Source of the DNA: an uncultured Halomonas sp.
Lineage (GTDB): Bacteria; Pseudomonadota; Gammaproteobacteria; Pseudomonadales; Halomonadaceae
Reading direction: 5' to 3'
Assembly (NCBI RefSeq): GCF_947500835.1
Contig: NZ_CANMTQ010000005.1
Coordinates: 1-64,000, forward strand
DNA: 64,000 nucleotides
Every line of letters begins with the position of its first letter. Position 1 is the stretch's first letter. Below the pieces are notes generated by a model, which did not search any database, had not been told where the DNA came from, and saw only the letters and a program-made list of their open reading frames with translations. This document shows, piece after piece, positions 33,682-43,108 of the stretch. The translations under genes were made by a program, and so were the position numbers.

Positions 33682-34608
33682 ATGCTGGCTGGTCTGTTAC
33701 TGATTCTACTGCCCCTGATTTTGGGTTACCTGGTGCCAGTGCGGGACGAGCGCGTTCTTGCACTCATCAATCGCGGCGTCAATCTTTCCGTTTATGTCAT
33801 TCTGGCGCTTATGGGTATCAGCCTGACCGGGCTCGAGAACCTGGGTGAGCAGTTGGCTCGGATGGGTGGCCAGGCGCTTCTGCTGTTTGCCATCATCACG
33901 CCTATCAATCTAGTGGCTCTGGGGTGGCTATCCCGACGCAGCCGCTTGCGTGCAGGTACGTCTCCGGTAGTCAAGGATGCCCCGACCAGCAAGCTGGCCG
34001 CCATGGCCGGTTCGCTTGCATTGGCTGGCGTAGTCGCTCTGGGTGTCATAGTAGGTGTGGTATTGGGTAATCTGGGCTGGACGTCCGTGGCCGACTTGGC
34101 GGAACAGCTGGCGGAATGGGTGCTTTACGTGCTGTTGGCATTGATCGGCTGTCAACTGCGCAATTCCGGCATGAGCCTGAAGCAGATTCTACTCAATCGT
34201 CACGGCCTGGCGATTGCCATGACGGTGGCGACCAGCTCCCTGGTTGCCGGGTTGCTGGCCGCGCCGCTACTTGATTTGCGTTGGAACGAAGGCCTGGCGA
34301 TGGCCGCCGGCTTCGGTTGGTATTCCCTGTCTGGCATCCTGATTGGCGATCAGCTGGGACCGGTGCTGGGGGGTGCGGCATTTTTCAATGACCTGGCCCG
34401 GGAACTGCTGGCATTCCTGTTGATTCCGCTGGTCATTCACCGTGCCGCACCGTTGGCCATCGGTTACGGCGGCGCCACCTCGATGGACTTCACCCTCCCG
34501 GTCATCCAGCAGCATGGAGGGATCGCCTGTGTGCCCATTGCGGTGGTCAGCGGATTCATCCTGTCGTTGCTGTCGCCGCCGCTGATCCTGTTTTTGCTTT
34601 CGTTATAG
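33682..34608 (+). CDS. lysO: LysO-type lysine exporter
   Basis: A 308-residue inner-membrane protein with about eight to ten hydrophobic segments and the LysO (DUF340) pattern: VYVILALMGISLTGLENL near the start, LIGCQLRNSGMSL in the middle, and GFGWYSLSGILIGD followed by TSMDFTLPVIQ. E. coli LysO (YbjE) exports L-lysine and the toxic analogue thialysine. It ends six bases before the convergent chemoreceptor gene. The family assignment is firm, the substrate by homology only. Confidence 0.85.
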   Translation: MLAGLLLILLPLILGYLVPVRDERVLALINRGVNLSVYVILALMGISLTGLENLGEQLARMGGQALLLFAIITPINLVALGWLSRRSRLRAGTSPVVKDAPTSKLAAMAGSLALAGVVALGVIVGVVLGNLGWTSVADLAEQLAEWVLYVLLALIGCQLRNSGMSLKQILLNRHGLAIAMTVATSSLVAGLLAAPLLDLRWNEGLAMAAGFGWYSLSGILIGDQLGPVLGGAAFFNDLARELLAFLLIPLVIHRAAPLAIGYGGATSMDFTLPVIQQHGGIACVPIAVVSGFILSLLSPPLILFLLSL

Positions 34609-34614
34609 CTATGA

Positions 34615-36603
34615 TCAATACGCCGAGCAGGGTTCACGATCCGCCGGTGCAGGCAACTCTCGGGCGTGTTGCGCCACTGCCTGGGCCGCATCGGCGCTGA
34701 CCTTGAACTGATCGATGACGCCGGCCATCTCTTCGGACTGTTCATCCAGCGACTTGCTCGCCGCTGCCATCTCTTCCACCAGCGCCGCGTTTTGCTGAGT
34801 GACCTCTTCAAGCTGCGACATGGCCTGGTTGATCTGCTCGATACCCGAGGACTGTTCGGTGCTGGCAGTGGTGATTTCGCTGACCAACAACGCCATCTTT
34901 TTCATTTGCTCGGAAATGGTCTCGAGAATGTCGCTGCTGTTGCTGACCAGCGCCTCACCTTCGTTGATCTTGTTGACGTTGTTCTCAATCAATTGACGAA
35001 TCTGGTTGGCCTCTTCCGCACTGCGGCTGGCGAGATTACGTACCTCGGAGGCCACCACGGCAAAGCCCCGCCCATGCTCCCCTGCCCGAGCCGCTTCCAC
35101 GGAGGCATTCAGGGCCAGCAGATTGGTCTGGAACGCGATAGCGTCGATCGCCTTGATGATTGAGGTGACCTCCTGATTCGACTCATGAATCTGGGTCATC
35201 GCCTGACGCGCCCTGCCGGCGACCTCACTTGCCTGAGACGCCTGACCGGTCACTTCATGGGACATGGTCTGGGCCTGGCGGGCGTTGTCCGCGGTCTGAT
35301 GCACCGTGGCGGTAATCTGCTCCATGCTGGCAGCGGTTTCCACCAGGGAGGCGGATTGCTCTTCGGTACGCTGAGCCAGATCCTGATTGCCCATGGCAAT
35401 TTCACCGCTGGCCACCTTCACCGACATCGCCCCCTGCTTGACGTTGGCCACCAATTGCTCGGTCGTCTCCGTGGACTCGTTGAATGCCTGATAAAGCTGG
35501 GACAGTTCGTCGCTGCCCGGCACATCGAGACGCTGGGTCAGATCACCGCCACGGCTAGAGATATCTTCCAGTGCCCGCTTCAGCGGCACCAAGATGCTGC
35601 GCACGATGGCAAATGCCAGGAATATTGCAAAACCTGCCGCCAGGGCTGCGATCACCAGGTACTGCATCAGCGCATTGCGTGCCTGCTGGTAGAGGGTGGC
35701 AGTCGTCGTCAGAACGTCTTCGGCCATGATGTCTTCGACTTTCTTGAGAAGATTGATCTTGTTCGTCTGCCACTCGAACCACTGCTGGGGATTAACGCCA
35801 AAACCACCCTGTAGGCCACGTTCAAGCGCCAACTGACGCAAATCAGCAACCCGCTCGACGTCGGGGCCTACGAGCAATTCATCGTGGCGTGTTTGGATGT
35901 TGTCGAGGGCCAGCGCGCGAAAGCTTTTCAGGAAGGCACCCTCCTCACCCAGTATGGTAAGAAATTTCTGGTATATAGTCGGGCTGAAAACATCGCGACT
36001 AAAGGCATTGGTCAATAGAGCGCGCTCGATCCCGGCCCGCTCCTTGATCTCCAGGAAACTGTTATAGGCAATGAGACGGCGCGCCACGGCGGCCTGCTGG
36101 GTCGCATGGCTCAAACCGCTCACGAGACCGATCAATGCACTATTGGTCGTGGTGTAATGGCCAATCGCCTTGGCCGCAGGAATGGATAGCGAATCGACCT
36201 GTTGACGTATCGACGCGGTGTTTTTCAATAGCGTTTGCGCTGCTCCAATCTTGGCAGTCAAGGCATCATCGAGCATGCCCTCATCAAGCCCCTGTAGAAA
36301 TTCTTGAAAGGCTTGTTCTTGCGTATTGGCATCCTGGCGTTTCGGGCCCAGTTCCTGGCGGAAGTCTTGCCCTTCGCTGCCTAGAAAGCCCGCCGTCATG
36401 CCGCGTTCTTGCTGTAGTTCATGCACCAGATTGCTGGCCTTCTGGGCAAGGGCCGTCAGGGATTGCAAATCGGACATTGTACTGGTCGTTCGCTGACGTT
36501 CGACGATGCCGGTCACGGCAAAATACGCCATGGCCAGCAATGGCAACGCCAATACGAGCAGAAACTTCCTGCTCATGGAAATTCGGTGTAGAAGATGATT
36601 CAT
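34615..36603 (-). CDS. Chemoreceptor with a NIT sensor domain
   Basis: A 662-residue chemotaxis receptor. After a first membrane helix (about residues 13-32) the large periplasmic part (to about 310) carries the nitrate/nitrite-sensing (NIT) pattern ASNLVHELQQERGMTAGFLG. A second membrane helix near 315-335, HAMP and the signalling domain with [20 protein letters not shown] follow. The name NIT comes from nitrate/nitrite sensors, but ligands vary. The frame is open 13 codons further upstream; GAGG six bases before this ATG decides the start. The C terminus has no CheR pentapeptide. Confidence 0.9.
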   Translation of the reverse strand: MNHLLHRISMSRKFLLVLALPLLAMAYFAVTGIVERQRTTSTMSDLQSLTALAQKASNLVHELQQERGMTAGFLGSEGQDFRQELGPKRQDANTQEQAFQEFLQGLDEGMLDDALTAKIGAAQTLLKNTASIRQQVDSLSIPAAKAIGHYTTTNSALIGLVSGLSHATQQAAVARRLIAYNSFLEIKERAGIERALLTNAFSRDVFSPTIYQKFLTILGEEGAFLKSFRALALDNIQTRHDELLVGPDVERVADLRQLALERGLQGGFGVNPQQWFEWQTNKINLLKKVEDIMAEDVLTTTATLYQQARNALMQYLVIAALAAGFAIFLAFAIVRSILVPLKRALEDISSRGGDLTQRLDVPGSDELSQLYQAFNESTETTEQLVANVKQGAMSVKVASGEIAMGNQDLAQRTEEQSASLVETAASMEQITATVHQTADNARQAQTMSHEVTGQASQASEVAGRARQAMTQIHESNQEVTSIIKAIDAIAFQTNLLALNASVEAARAGEHGRGFAVVASEVRNLASRSAEEANQIRQLIENNVNKINEGEALVSNSSDILETISEQMKKMALLVSEITTASTEQSSGIEQINQAMSQLEEVTQQNAALVEEMAAASKSLDEQSEEMAGVIDQFKVSADAAQAVAQHARELPAPADREPCSAY

Positions 36604-36888
36604 CAGTAACCTCAAGTTCGGTAGGGGTCGTCGAAAAGGCAATTTTGTTGTGTCATGAACACAATCAAGATGCTCTGCCTCTTTATATCGACGCTCTGAC
36701 CAGGCTCTTGAGCGTGCTATCAGATTATTTTGATCAAAATCAACTTATGTTCTGTTGACTGCTAGCCAGCATCCCGCTTTCGGCATTTCGTCTTGACAAG
36801 AACGGCTTGCGTCTTGCTTGCACAATTGGCCGCCCTGCCTAGTGGCTGGCAGTGATACGCTGAGCCATTCTATTTCGGAGGTAGCCTG

Positions 36889-38370
36889 ATGGGGTTTCAT
36901 CGCCCGGTCATTACTCGTTTGGGCGTCAAGCTTTTTGCCGTCATCCTGCTCGTCAATGTGGCGATTTCGGGCCTCGCGTTCCTGGGGGTCTCTCGAAGCC
37001 TCGATAAGGGCTTTATCGACTATCTGGAAAACACCCAGATCAATCGGGCCACGATGCTTGCGGACACCCTTGGTGAGCAATGGTCCAGGCATGGAAGCTG
37101 GCAGTGGCTGCGTGACGATGCCCAGGCCTGGGAATATCTGGTGCAGCAGCTGCTCTGGCCCGGTCACAGTGAACCCCCCCAAAGCGTGGAAGGCGCCCTG
37201 GGGGATGCTCGGGATTTTGTCTTGCATGACGCAGGCAATTTACCGGTGATCGGCCTGGCGCCCCGAGGCGACAAGGACGACCCGGTCGTGCTCAACTGGT
37301 TGCCTGTCACCTACGAAGGAAACCGTGTAGGCACCCTGGGCTACCGCGCGCCCCATCAGATGATGGCGGATATGGATCGCTTGTTCCTGTCCCGTCAGCA
37401 GCGCAATCTGGTCGCCATCATAGCGTCTCTCGTGCTGGCTTCATTACTACTGGCAGGCGGTCTTGGCTGGTGGCTGGGACGGCGTATGCGCGGCATGACC
37501 CTGGCGACCCGTCGTTTGAGTGGCGGCGACTACAGCATGCGTTTGAGCGAGCGTGGTCATGACGAACTCTCGCGTCTGGCTCGGGACTTCAACGGCCTGG
37601 CAGCAACACTGGAAGCCAATCGCGCCGCGCGACAACGCTGGGTGGCGGATATCGCTCATGAACTGCGCACACCCTTGGCGGTACTTAGAGGCGAGATCGA
37701 AGCCCTGCAGGATGGCATTCGCCCCCTGAACGAAGACAGCTTGCATTCGCTGTCTCAGGAAGTGAATCAACTCGAGTGGTTGATTCGCGATCTTCGATTA
37801 CTGGCACAAAGCGATGCCGGCGCGCTGGACGTCCAGCTGGTCATCATCGATCTTGCCAGCGTCCTCAAGGAGCGACTGGAAGAAGCCCGAGGTTGGCTCG
37901 AGAGCGCCGGCATTGCGCTGGAAATCGACATACCCGACTCAGTATTCGTATCCGGCGACCCGCAGCGTCTGCGTCAACTATGGAACAACTTGTTGACCAA
38001 TACCCGCGCTTACACCGACGCGCCAGGACGCTTGAAGGTCACTCTGTCACTGATAGACAATCAGGCCAAGGTGTTCTGGGAAGATAGCGCGCCGGGCGTC
38101 GACAGTGCAGAATTGCCCCGCTTGACCGAGCGTCTTTACCGGGTCGATGCGTCACGAAGCCGGCAACGGGGTGGAACTGGATTGGGCCTTTCCATCGCGG
38201 CAGCTTTGGTGCAAGCGCATAATGGCCGCTGGGAGGCCGCGCATTCATCCCTGGGCGGGGTGCGCTGGACGCTATCACTGCCTTTGGCTGAACGGGCGAT
38301 AGTCGGGCCCATGCCGATCAAACCAGAGCCGATGGCGCTGTCGTCGACTAAATACGGGAATAAGATATGA
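36889..38370 (+). CDS. baeS: Sensor histidine kinase, BaeS-like
   Basis: A 493-residue membrane kinase. Membrane helices at about 12-35 and 174-197 flank a roughly 135-residue periplasmic sensor. HAMP, then the phosphoacceptor in WVADIAHELRTPLAVLRGE (about H257), the N box LWNNLLTNTRAYT, and WEDSAPGVD with GGTGLGLSIAAALVQAHNG complete the kinase. The DSAPGV motif is typical of BaeS. The start has GGAGG upstream and the gene overlaps the regulator by four bases. BaeS senses envelope-damaging compounds; no mdtABC-type pump is nearby. Confidence 0.85.
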   Translation: MGFHRPVITRLGVKLFAVILLVNVAISGLAFLGVSRSLDKGFIDYLENTQINRATMLADTLGEQWSRHGSWQWLRDDAQAWEYLVQQLLWPGHSEPPQSVEGALGDARDFVLHDAGNLPVIGLAPRGDKDDPVVLNWLPVTYEGNRVGTLGYRAPHQMMADMDRLFLSRQQRNLVAIIASLVLASLLLAGGLGWWLGRRMRGMTLATRRLSGGDYSMRLSERGHDELSRLARDFNGLAATLEANRAARQRWVADIAHELRTPLAVLRGEIEALQDGIRPLNEDSLHSLSQEVNQLEWLIRDLRLLAQSDAGALDVQLVIIDLASVLKERLEEARGWLESAGIALEIDIPDSVFVSGDPQRLRQLWNNLLTNTRAYTDAPGRLKVTLSLIDNQAKVFWEDSAPGVDSAELPRLTERLYRVDASRSRQRGGTGLGLSIAAALVQAHNGRWEAAHSSLGGVRWTLSLPLAERAIVGPMPIKPEPMALSSTKYGNKI

Positions 38371-39065
38371 ACGAGTCCATTCTGATCATCGAGGACGAAA
38401 TCAAGATCGCCCAGCTGATCGCCGATTATCTGACCGCCAGCGGTTATACCACCCATCATCTCGAGCATGGCGACGACGTCATTCCCTGGCTCCAGGATCG
38501 CCCAGACAGTGCTCTACCCTCGCTGGTACTTCTCGATCTCATGCTGCCCGGCACGGATGGGTTGACGCTATGCCGTCGAATCCATGATGAATGGCCCCAA
38601 CTGCCAATCATCATGCTTACTGCTCGGGTCGAAGAGGTCGATCGTCTGCTGGGCCTGGAACTGGGAGCCGACGACTATATATGCAAACCCTTCAGCCCTC
38701 GGGAAGTGGTGGCCCGAGTCAAGGCGGTACTGCGCCGGGTTCATAGCAAGGATTCAGCCAGCGATGATGCCCCCAATCAACTGGTATTGGACGAAGAGGG
38801 CTGGCGCGCCCTGGCGGATGGAAAGGACATCGAACTGACCGCCGTCGAATTTCAGCTACTCAAGGTGATGATGAGTGCACCGGGGCGTATCTTCTCCCGG
38901 GAACAGCTGATGGATCATATGTATCGTGATCATCGCATCGTTTCGGAGCGCACCGTCGACAGTCACATCAAGAAATTGCGCCGCAAGATTGCCGACGCCT
39001 GGCCGGAACGAGAGATCATTCGCTCGGTTTATGGCGTCGGCTATAAATATCAACCCGAGGAGTGA
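38367..39065 (+). CDS. baeR: Response regulator, BaeR-like
   Basis: A 232-residue OmpR-family regulator. The receiver has EDE near residue 10, the phosphorylation site LVLLDLMLPGTDG (about D57) and YICKPFSPREV. The C-terminal winged helix ends TVDSHIKKLRRKIAD and YGVGYKY. It is translated from the kinase stop (ATGA overlap). Its targets are not evident; the convergent PAP2 gene follows. Confidence 0.86.
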   Translation: MNESILIIEDEIKIAQLIADYLTASGYTTHHLEHGDDVIPWLQDRPDSALPSLVLLDLMLPGTDGLTLCRRIHDEWPQLPIIMLTARVEEVDRLLGLELGADDYICKPFSPREVVARVKAVLRRVHSKDSASDDAPNQLVLDEEGWRALADGKDIELTAVEFQLLKVMMSAPGRIFSREQLMDHMYRDHRIVSERTVDSHIKKLRRKIADAWPEREIIRSVYGVGYKYQPEE

Positions 39066-39094
39066 CTTGCGCTACTTCACCGATCTTTTCAAGA

Positions 39095-39850
39095 TCATTC
39101 AAAATCCCCCTGGGCACTCGATTCGACAGTACCCCGACGCTGTAGCCAGTGCGCGGTCAACCAGCATAGCGATGCCCACACTGCCCCGGCGGTCCAGCCT
39201 GCAAGAACATCCGTTGGCCAGTGCACCCCCAGGTAAATACGACTGATGCCTACCAACACGGTAACCAGCAGCGCGGCTACCAGCAGATACGCTTTCAAGC
39301 GAAAGCGCGGCTGAATACGGATAAGTAAAGCCGCCAGAGTCAGATACGTCACTGCCGCCATCATGGAATGGCCACTGGGGAAGCTCGCGGTATAGACGAT
39401 TGAACCATGAGAAACCAGGTCTGGCCGAGGCCGGTCGAAAAGCATCTTGAGTAGCGTGCTTGCCAGCAGACCACCGCCAATCGACGCCAGCAAAAACAGT
39501 GAGGCGCGGTAGTAGCGCGACAATAGCAAGAAGCCAAAAGTGATCAGAGTAATAAAGACCAGCACTCCGACGCCGCCAAGGGCGGTGAAATCTCGTCCCA
39601 GCTCTTCAATCCATCCGGGCCCCAGGGGATCGGAAAGATCGCCAGGAGTACGAAAGGCCAGCAGAATTTGCTCGTCAAGCGTACGTGTCTCCCCTTCCAT
39701 GACCGTATCCGCCAGCTCGACGAATCCCCATATACCGGCAAATAGCACCACGAGACTCAAGAGAATCGAAAATTCGTGACGCCCCAGCCACGTAAAAATG
39801 GCGAAGATTCGATAGCTCAATCCCTGGGCTTTCTTCGACATGCTGTTCAT
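39095..39850 (-). CDS. PAP2-family phosphatase
   Basis: A 251-residue inner-membrane phosphatase with six hydrophobic segments. The three PAP2 motifs are complete: KMLFDRPRP, then ASFPSGHSM with the catalytic histidine, then SRIYLGVHWPTDV. Such enzymes remove phosphate from undecaprenyl pyrophosphate, phosphatidic acid or phosphatidylglycerol phosphate; the loop sizes do not decide which. The D,D-carboxypeptidase upstream on the same strand suggests a link to cell-wall lipid recycling, but a terminator lies between the two. Confidence 0.88.
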   Translation of the reverse strand: MNSMSKKAQGLSYRIFAIFTWLGRHEFSILLSLVVLFAGIWGFVELADTVMEGETRTLDEQILLAFRTPGDLSDPLGPGWIEELGRDFTALGGVGVLVFITLITFGFLLLSRYYRASLFLLASIGGGLLASTLLKMLFDRPRPDLVSHGSIVYTASFPSGHSMMAAVTYLTLAALLIRIQPRFRLKAYLLVAALLVTVLVGISRIYLGVHWPTDVLAGWTAGAVWASLCWLTAHWLQRRGTVESSAQGDFE

Positions 39851-39882
39851 GAATTGTCCCTTCTTGCCCGACCATTGAAAAA

Positions 39883-39908
39883 CGTCCTTGCCGTTACCGG
39901 CAAGGACG
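39883..39908 (-). terminator. Rho-independent terminator after the carboxypeptidase gene
   Basis: A perfect 11-bp stem (CGTCCTTGCCG with CGGCAAGGACG) and a 4-base loop. On the minus strand it is followed by TTTTT. It lies 32 bases past the stop of the D,D-carboxypeptidase gene. Confidence 0.88.
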
Positions 39909-39940
39909 CATCATGTTCATAAATTGTCTTGAAAGCTGTT

Positions 39941-41272
39941 TCAGCCTCCAACGTCCGCACGTACTACCATGCACTCCATGCCCTGCTGAATGAGTTGTGC
40001 GCAGGAGCGCCGAGCCTGGCCTTCTTCCATGTCGACGAGTTGTGCACGAAATACACCCTGCTCTTGAGCCGATGGCGTTACCGCGACCCGGGAATTGTTC
40101 AAGGAGGCATCGAGTTGTCTGACGGCTTTGTTCGCCAATGTCTTGGCCCCGTTCGGATCGCGAAACGCACCGACCTGGACTGCCCAGGCATCCACGGGAC
40201 GTAGAGAGTTACCTTCGGCCTTGGCGATCATGCGCTGAATGGGATCGTCCACAGCCTGCTCGGTGTTCCCCGCTTTTACCCTTGTGGCAGCGGTCGTCTT
40301 GGCCGTGGTGCTGATATCGCGCTCGCTTTTTGCTACCGCCGGCGTTCTAGCAGTGCTTGTACGGGTGGCTAGCCGTGATATCGCATTGGCACTATCGAAA
40401 ACGTCCGCGCTGGCAACCCAGTCATGACGATTCAAAAGGCCAGCGCGCACGAAACCACGATCAAGCAAATCCGCCGTATGTATGTCCCGTGACTTGGCTG
40501 TGAAGCCCCCCATCACCACTGTAAGGATGCGTCGATCATCGCGTACCGCTGAGGTAGCGACATTGAACCCCGATGCCCGAATGTAGCCTGTCTTCAACCC
40601 ATCCGCTCCTGCATAACTATCCAACAGATTGTTGTGACCGGTATGGGTCTTGCCATTGTAGACAAAACGGGTCTGAGAAAAGTAGTCGTAGTACTGCGGA
40701 AAATCCTGCATCAGACTCAAGGAGAGCTTGGCCATATCCTTTGCGGTGGTGACCTGCAGATCGTCCGGCAGGCCCGAGGCATTACGGAAGATGGTACTGG
40801 TCATGCCAAGCGCATGAGCCTTGTCGGTCATCTGACCGGCGAAGGCGCGCTCACTTCCCGCCAGCCCTTCCGCCACCACCACGGCCACATCATTGGCGGA
40901 GCGTACTACCAGCGCCAGAATGGCATCCTTGATACTGACTTTATCGCCCGGGCGTACCCACAGCTTGGAAGGCGGTTGTGCCGCGGCATTGGAAGAGACC
41001 GTAAAGGTGTCTTCCAGGGTCAGGGTGTTATCTTCCATCGCTTCGAATAAAAGATAAAGCGTCATCATCTTGGTAAGAGAAGCGGGATAGCGAGGGGCGT
41101 CCGCGTTGGATGCGGACAATACCTCACCACTCTCCACGTCCAGCACGATGGATGCATAACGAGGATTGGCAGCTTCTGCCTGCAACGGCATGAGAAGTGC
41201 CGTACTGACGACCGCGAAGGCGACGACGGCGCTGAGACCGCGCGCGAGGATAGAGAAGGAGTTGGATGCCAT
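39941..41272 (-). CDS. D-alanyl-D-alanine carboxypeptidase with a SPOR domain
   Basis: A 443-residue exported penicillin-binding protein of the PBP5/6 (S11) group. A signal peptide ends near QAEAA. The active-site motifs are PASLTKMM (about S65/K68), RSANDV (about S125/N127) and DGLKTGYI (about K227). After a Ser/Thr/Ala-rich linker (about 295-355) comes a C-terminal SPOR domain (AWAVQVGAFRDPNGAKTLAN onward) that binds glycan strands stripped of stem peptides at the division septum. It trims the terminal D-Ala of muropeptides. The SPOR domain, in place of a membrane-anchoring helix, suggests septal targeting. Confidence 0.9.
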   Translation of the reverse strand: MASNSFSILARGLSAVVAFAVVSTALLMPLQAEAANPRYASIVLDVESGEVLSASNADAPRYPASLTKMMTLYLLFEAMEDNTLTLEDTFTVSSNAAAQPPSKLWVRPGDKVSIKDAILALVVRSANDVAVVVAEGLAGSERAFAGQMTDKAHALGMTSTIFRNASGLPDDLQVTTAKDMAKLSLSLMQDFPQYYDYFSQTRFVYNGKTHTGHNNLLDSYAGADGLKTGYIRASGFNVATSAVRDDRRILTVVMGGFTAKSRDIHTADLLDRGFVRAGLLNRHDWVASADVFDSANAISRLATRTSTARTPAVAKSERDISTTAKTTAATRVKAGNTEQAVDDPIQRMIAKAEGNSLRPVDAWAVQVGAFRDPNGAKTLANKAVRQLDASLNNSRVAVTPSAQEQGVFRAQLVDMEEGQARRSCAQLIQQGMECMVVRADVGG

Positions 41273-41693
41273 AAATTTTCCCTTGCGCTTTTTATGGTGA
41301 TAGTGAGTACTGCCTCAACGGCATCACATTGGGTTATCATTTTGTAACTATTTGGTTACACAAAACAGCATTATTGGCGTTTTGTCAATGCGAAATTCGC
41401 AACGCTCTTGAGCCGTTTGCAAAGCGCATTGTCTTTATATGTAGCCAACTACTCAAGTACTCTTAAGAGTCTACTGCCACTTACGCATGAGAGCATTCAA
41501 CTTTTTAAATGAATGGTCGTTATTGAAGCTAAAGAGACACAAACCCTGACTTGAGCAATCACCCTGTGGGCAGATAGCCCTCATTTCATCACACAAGGGT
41601 CCGCTTAGATCAAGCGAACAGCGCTTCTTAGTAGGGTCTATTCCGGTTTTGACTGTCTCGATACTTACAAACGATCAATAAAGGGTAATGACC
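41273..41693. other. Intergenic gap between divergent genes
   Basis: 421 bases, visibly richer in A and T than the genes around it, between the carboxypeptidase and the HD-GYP gene. It should carry both promoters. The sequence ACTCTTAAGAGT (about 41459-41470) is a perfect 12-base palindrome and could be a regulator site. No small gene, hairpin with T tract or RNA gene was recognised. Confidence 0.5.
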
Positions 41694-42962
41694 ATGCAGC
41701 AGGTTCGTGAGCACAATGGCTCTCTTGAACACTTGATTGACGTACCGGTTGCAGGACTTAGGCCCGGCATGTATGTCGCTGCCCTCGATCGACCTTGGCT
41801 AGAGACTCCTTTTCTACTCGAGGGGTTATTGCTTCAAGAGTCGAAAGACATTCAAACGCTTAGACATTTTTGCAAGAAAGTATACGTCGATCCTTCTCGC
41901 TCGCGCCCAGAAGCGCTCTCACACCTGGCCAAGCAAAGCGTTGGCACAACGCCAAACACAGCCCCAAGTCTCAAGTCGCCGCGCCTCATGTATTCCATCA
42001 AGCGAACGGTAGAGCAGGAATTCGAATACACCCGTGGCGATTACAAAGACGCCAAGCAGATGATACATCGGCTGCTACGGGATGAGCAGAACTGGCATCG
42101 CAATCTACCCGAGGTGAAGCGAACGGTCAGTCGTTTTACCGATTCGATCCTCTCGAACCCCAGCGCACTGAGTTGGCTGGCGCGTATCAAGCACAAGAGT
42201 GAATACACCGCCGAACACTGTCTTAACGTTGGCGTTGTCGCCATGATTTTTGGCCGCCACCTAGGCTTTGAGCGTGCACGAATAGAAGAGCTGGGCTTGG
42301 CCGGCATGCTGCACGACGTGGGCAAGATGAAGCTCGATCAGGATATCTTGAACAAGCCCGGCAAGCTGACCCAGGAAGAGTTCGCCCATATCAAGACCCA
42401 CGTGCTTGAAGGCTACAATATGCTCAAGGATGACGGACAGCTGTCGACCGCTATCAAGGACGCCTGCCGCGACCACCATGAGCGTTTGAATGGAACCGGC
42501 TATCCCTTCGGTAAGCACCAGGAGGAGATCGATTGGGCCGCCAGAATCATTGCCATCGTCGACACCTACGACGCCATCACGAGCGATCGGGTCTACGGGC
42601 CGGCGCGCCCTACTGCAGAAGCCTTGGACATTCTCTACAAATTACGCGGCACTCACTACGACGAGGAACTCGTCATACGCTTCATCGAGTGTATTGGCAT
42701 CTACCCACCAGGCTCCATCGTCGAGTTGCATAACGGCATGGTTGCGGTTGTGCTATCGGTAGATCCAGACAAGCGTCTCATGCCAAAGATTCTGGTCATG
42801 CTCGATGAGCACAAGCATCCCATGCATGAGACCTCTCTCGATCTTGCCGACTCTGAAGTATTCGACAACAGGCAACTGCATATCAAGAAAGTGCTACCGC
42901 CGGGCTCATACAATATCCGTATGGAGGGGTTGATGGAGCGACTGCTGCAGACGGCGTCGTAG
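41694..42962 (+). CDS. HD-GYP cyclic-di-GMP phosphodiesterase
   Basis: A 422-residue protein. An N-terminal DUF3391-like region (about 10-100, VPVAGLRPGMYVAALDRPWL) precedes an HD-GYP domain with GMLHDVGKM, HHERLNGTGYPFG and DTYDAITSDR in order. All key residues are present, so it should hydrolyse c-di-GMP in the cytoplasm. AAGGG lies eight bases before this ATG; another in-frame ATG six bases upstream is too close to it. A chemoreceptor gene follows, and both may tune motility. Confidence 0.88.
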   Translation: MQQVREHNGSLEHLIDVPVAGLRPGMYVAALDRPWLETPFLLEGLLLQESKDIQTLRHFCKKVYVDPSRSRPEALSHLAKQSVGTTPNTAPSLKSPRLMYSIKRTVEQEFEYTRGDYKDAKQMIHRLLRDEQNWHRNLPEVKRTVSRFTDSILSNPSALSWLARIKHKSEYTAEHCLNVGVVAMIFGRHLGFERARIEELGLAGMLHDVGKMKLDQDILNKPGKLTQEEFAHIKTHVLEGYNMLKDDGQLSTAIKDACRDHHERLNGTGYPFGKHQEEIDWAARIIAIVDTYDAITSDRVYGPARPTAEALDILYKLRGTHYDEELVIRFIECIGIYPPGSIVELHNGMVAVVLSVDPDKRLMPKILVMLDEHKHPMHETSLDLADSEVFDNRQLHIKKVLPPGSYNIRMEGLMERLLQTAS

Positions 42963-43108
42963 CTCACCATAGCCCTCACCTATTACATGGATACAAAAAT
43001 CAGATAAACATTCGTTACATAAGCTGCTGTAGCCGCCGATAAGAGTAATCACGAAGGCCTTACGCTTCTTGAATGCATTTCTTACTCGATGAATACGGAG
43101 CCACAGCA

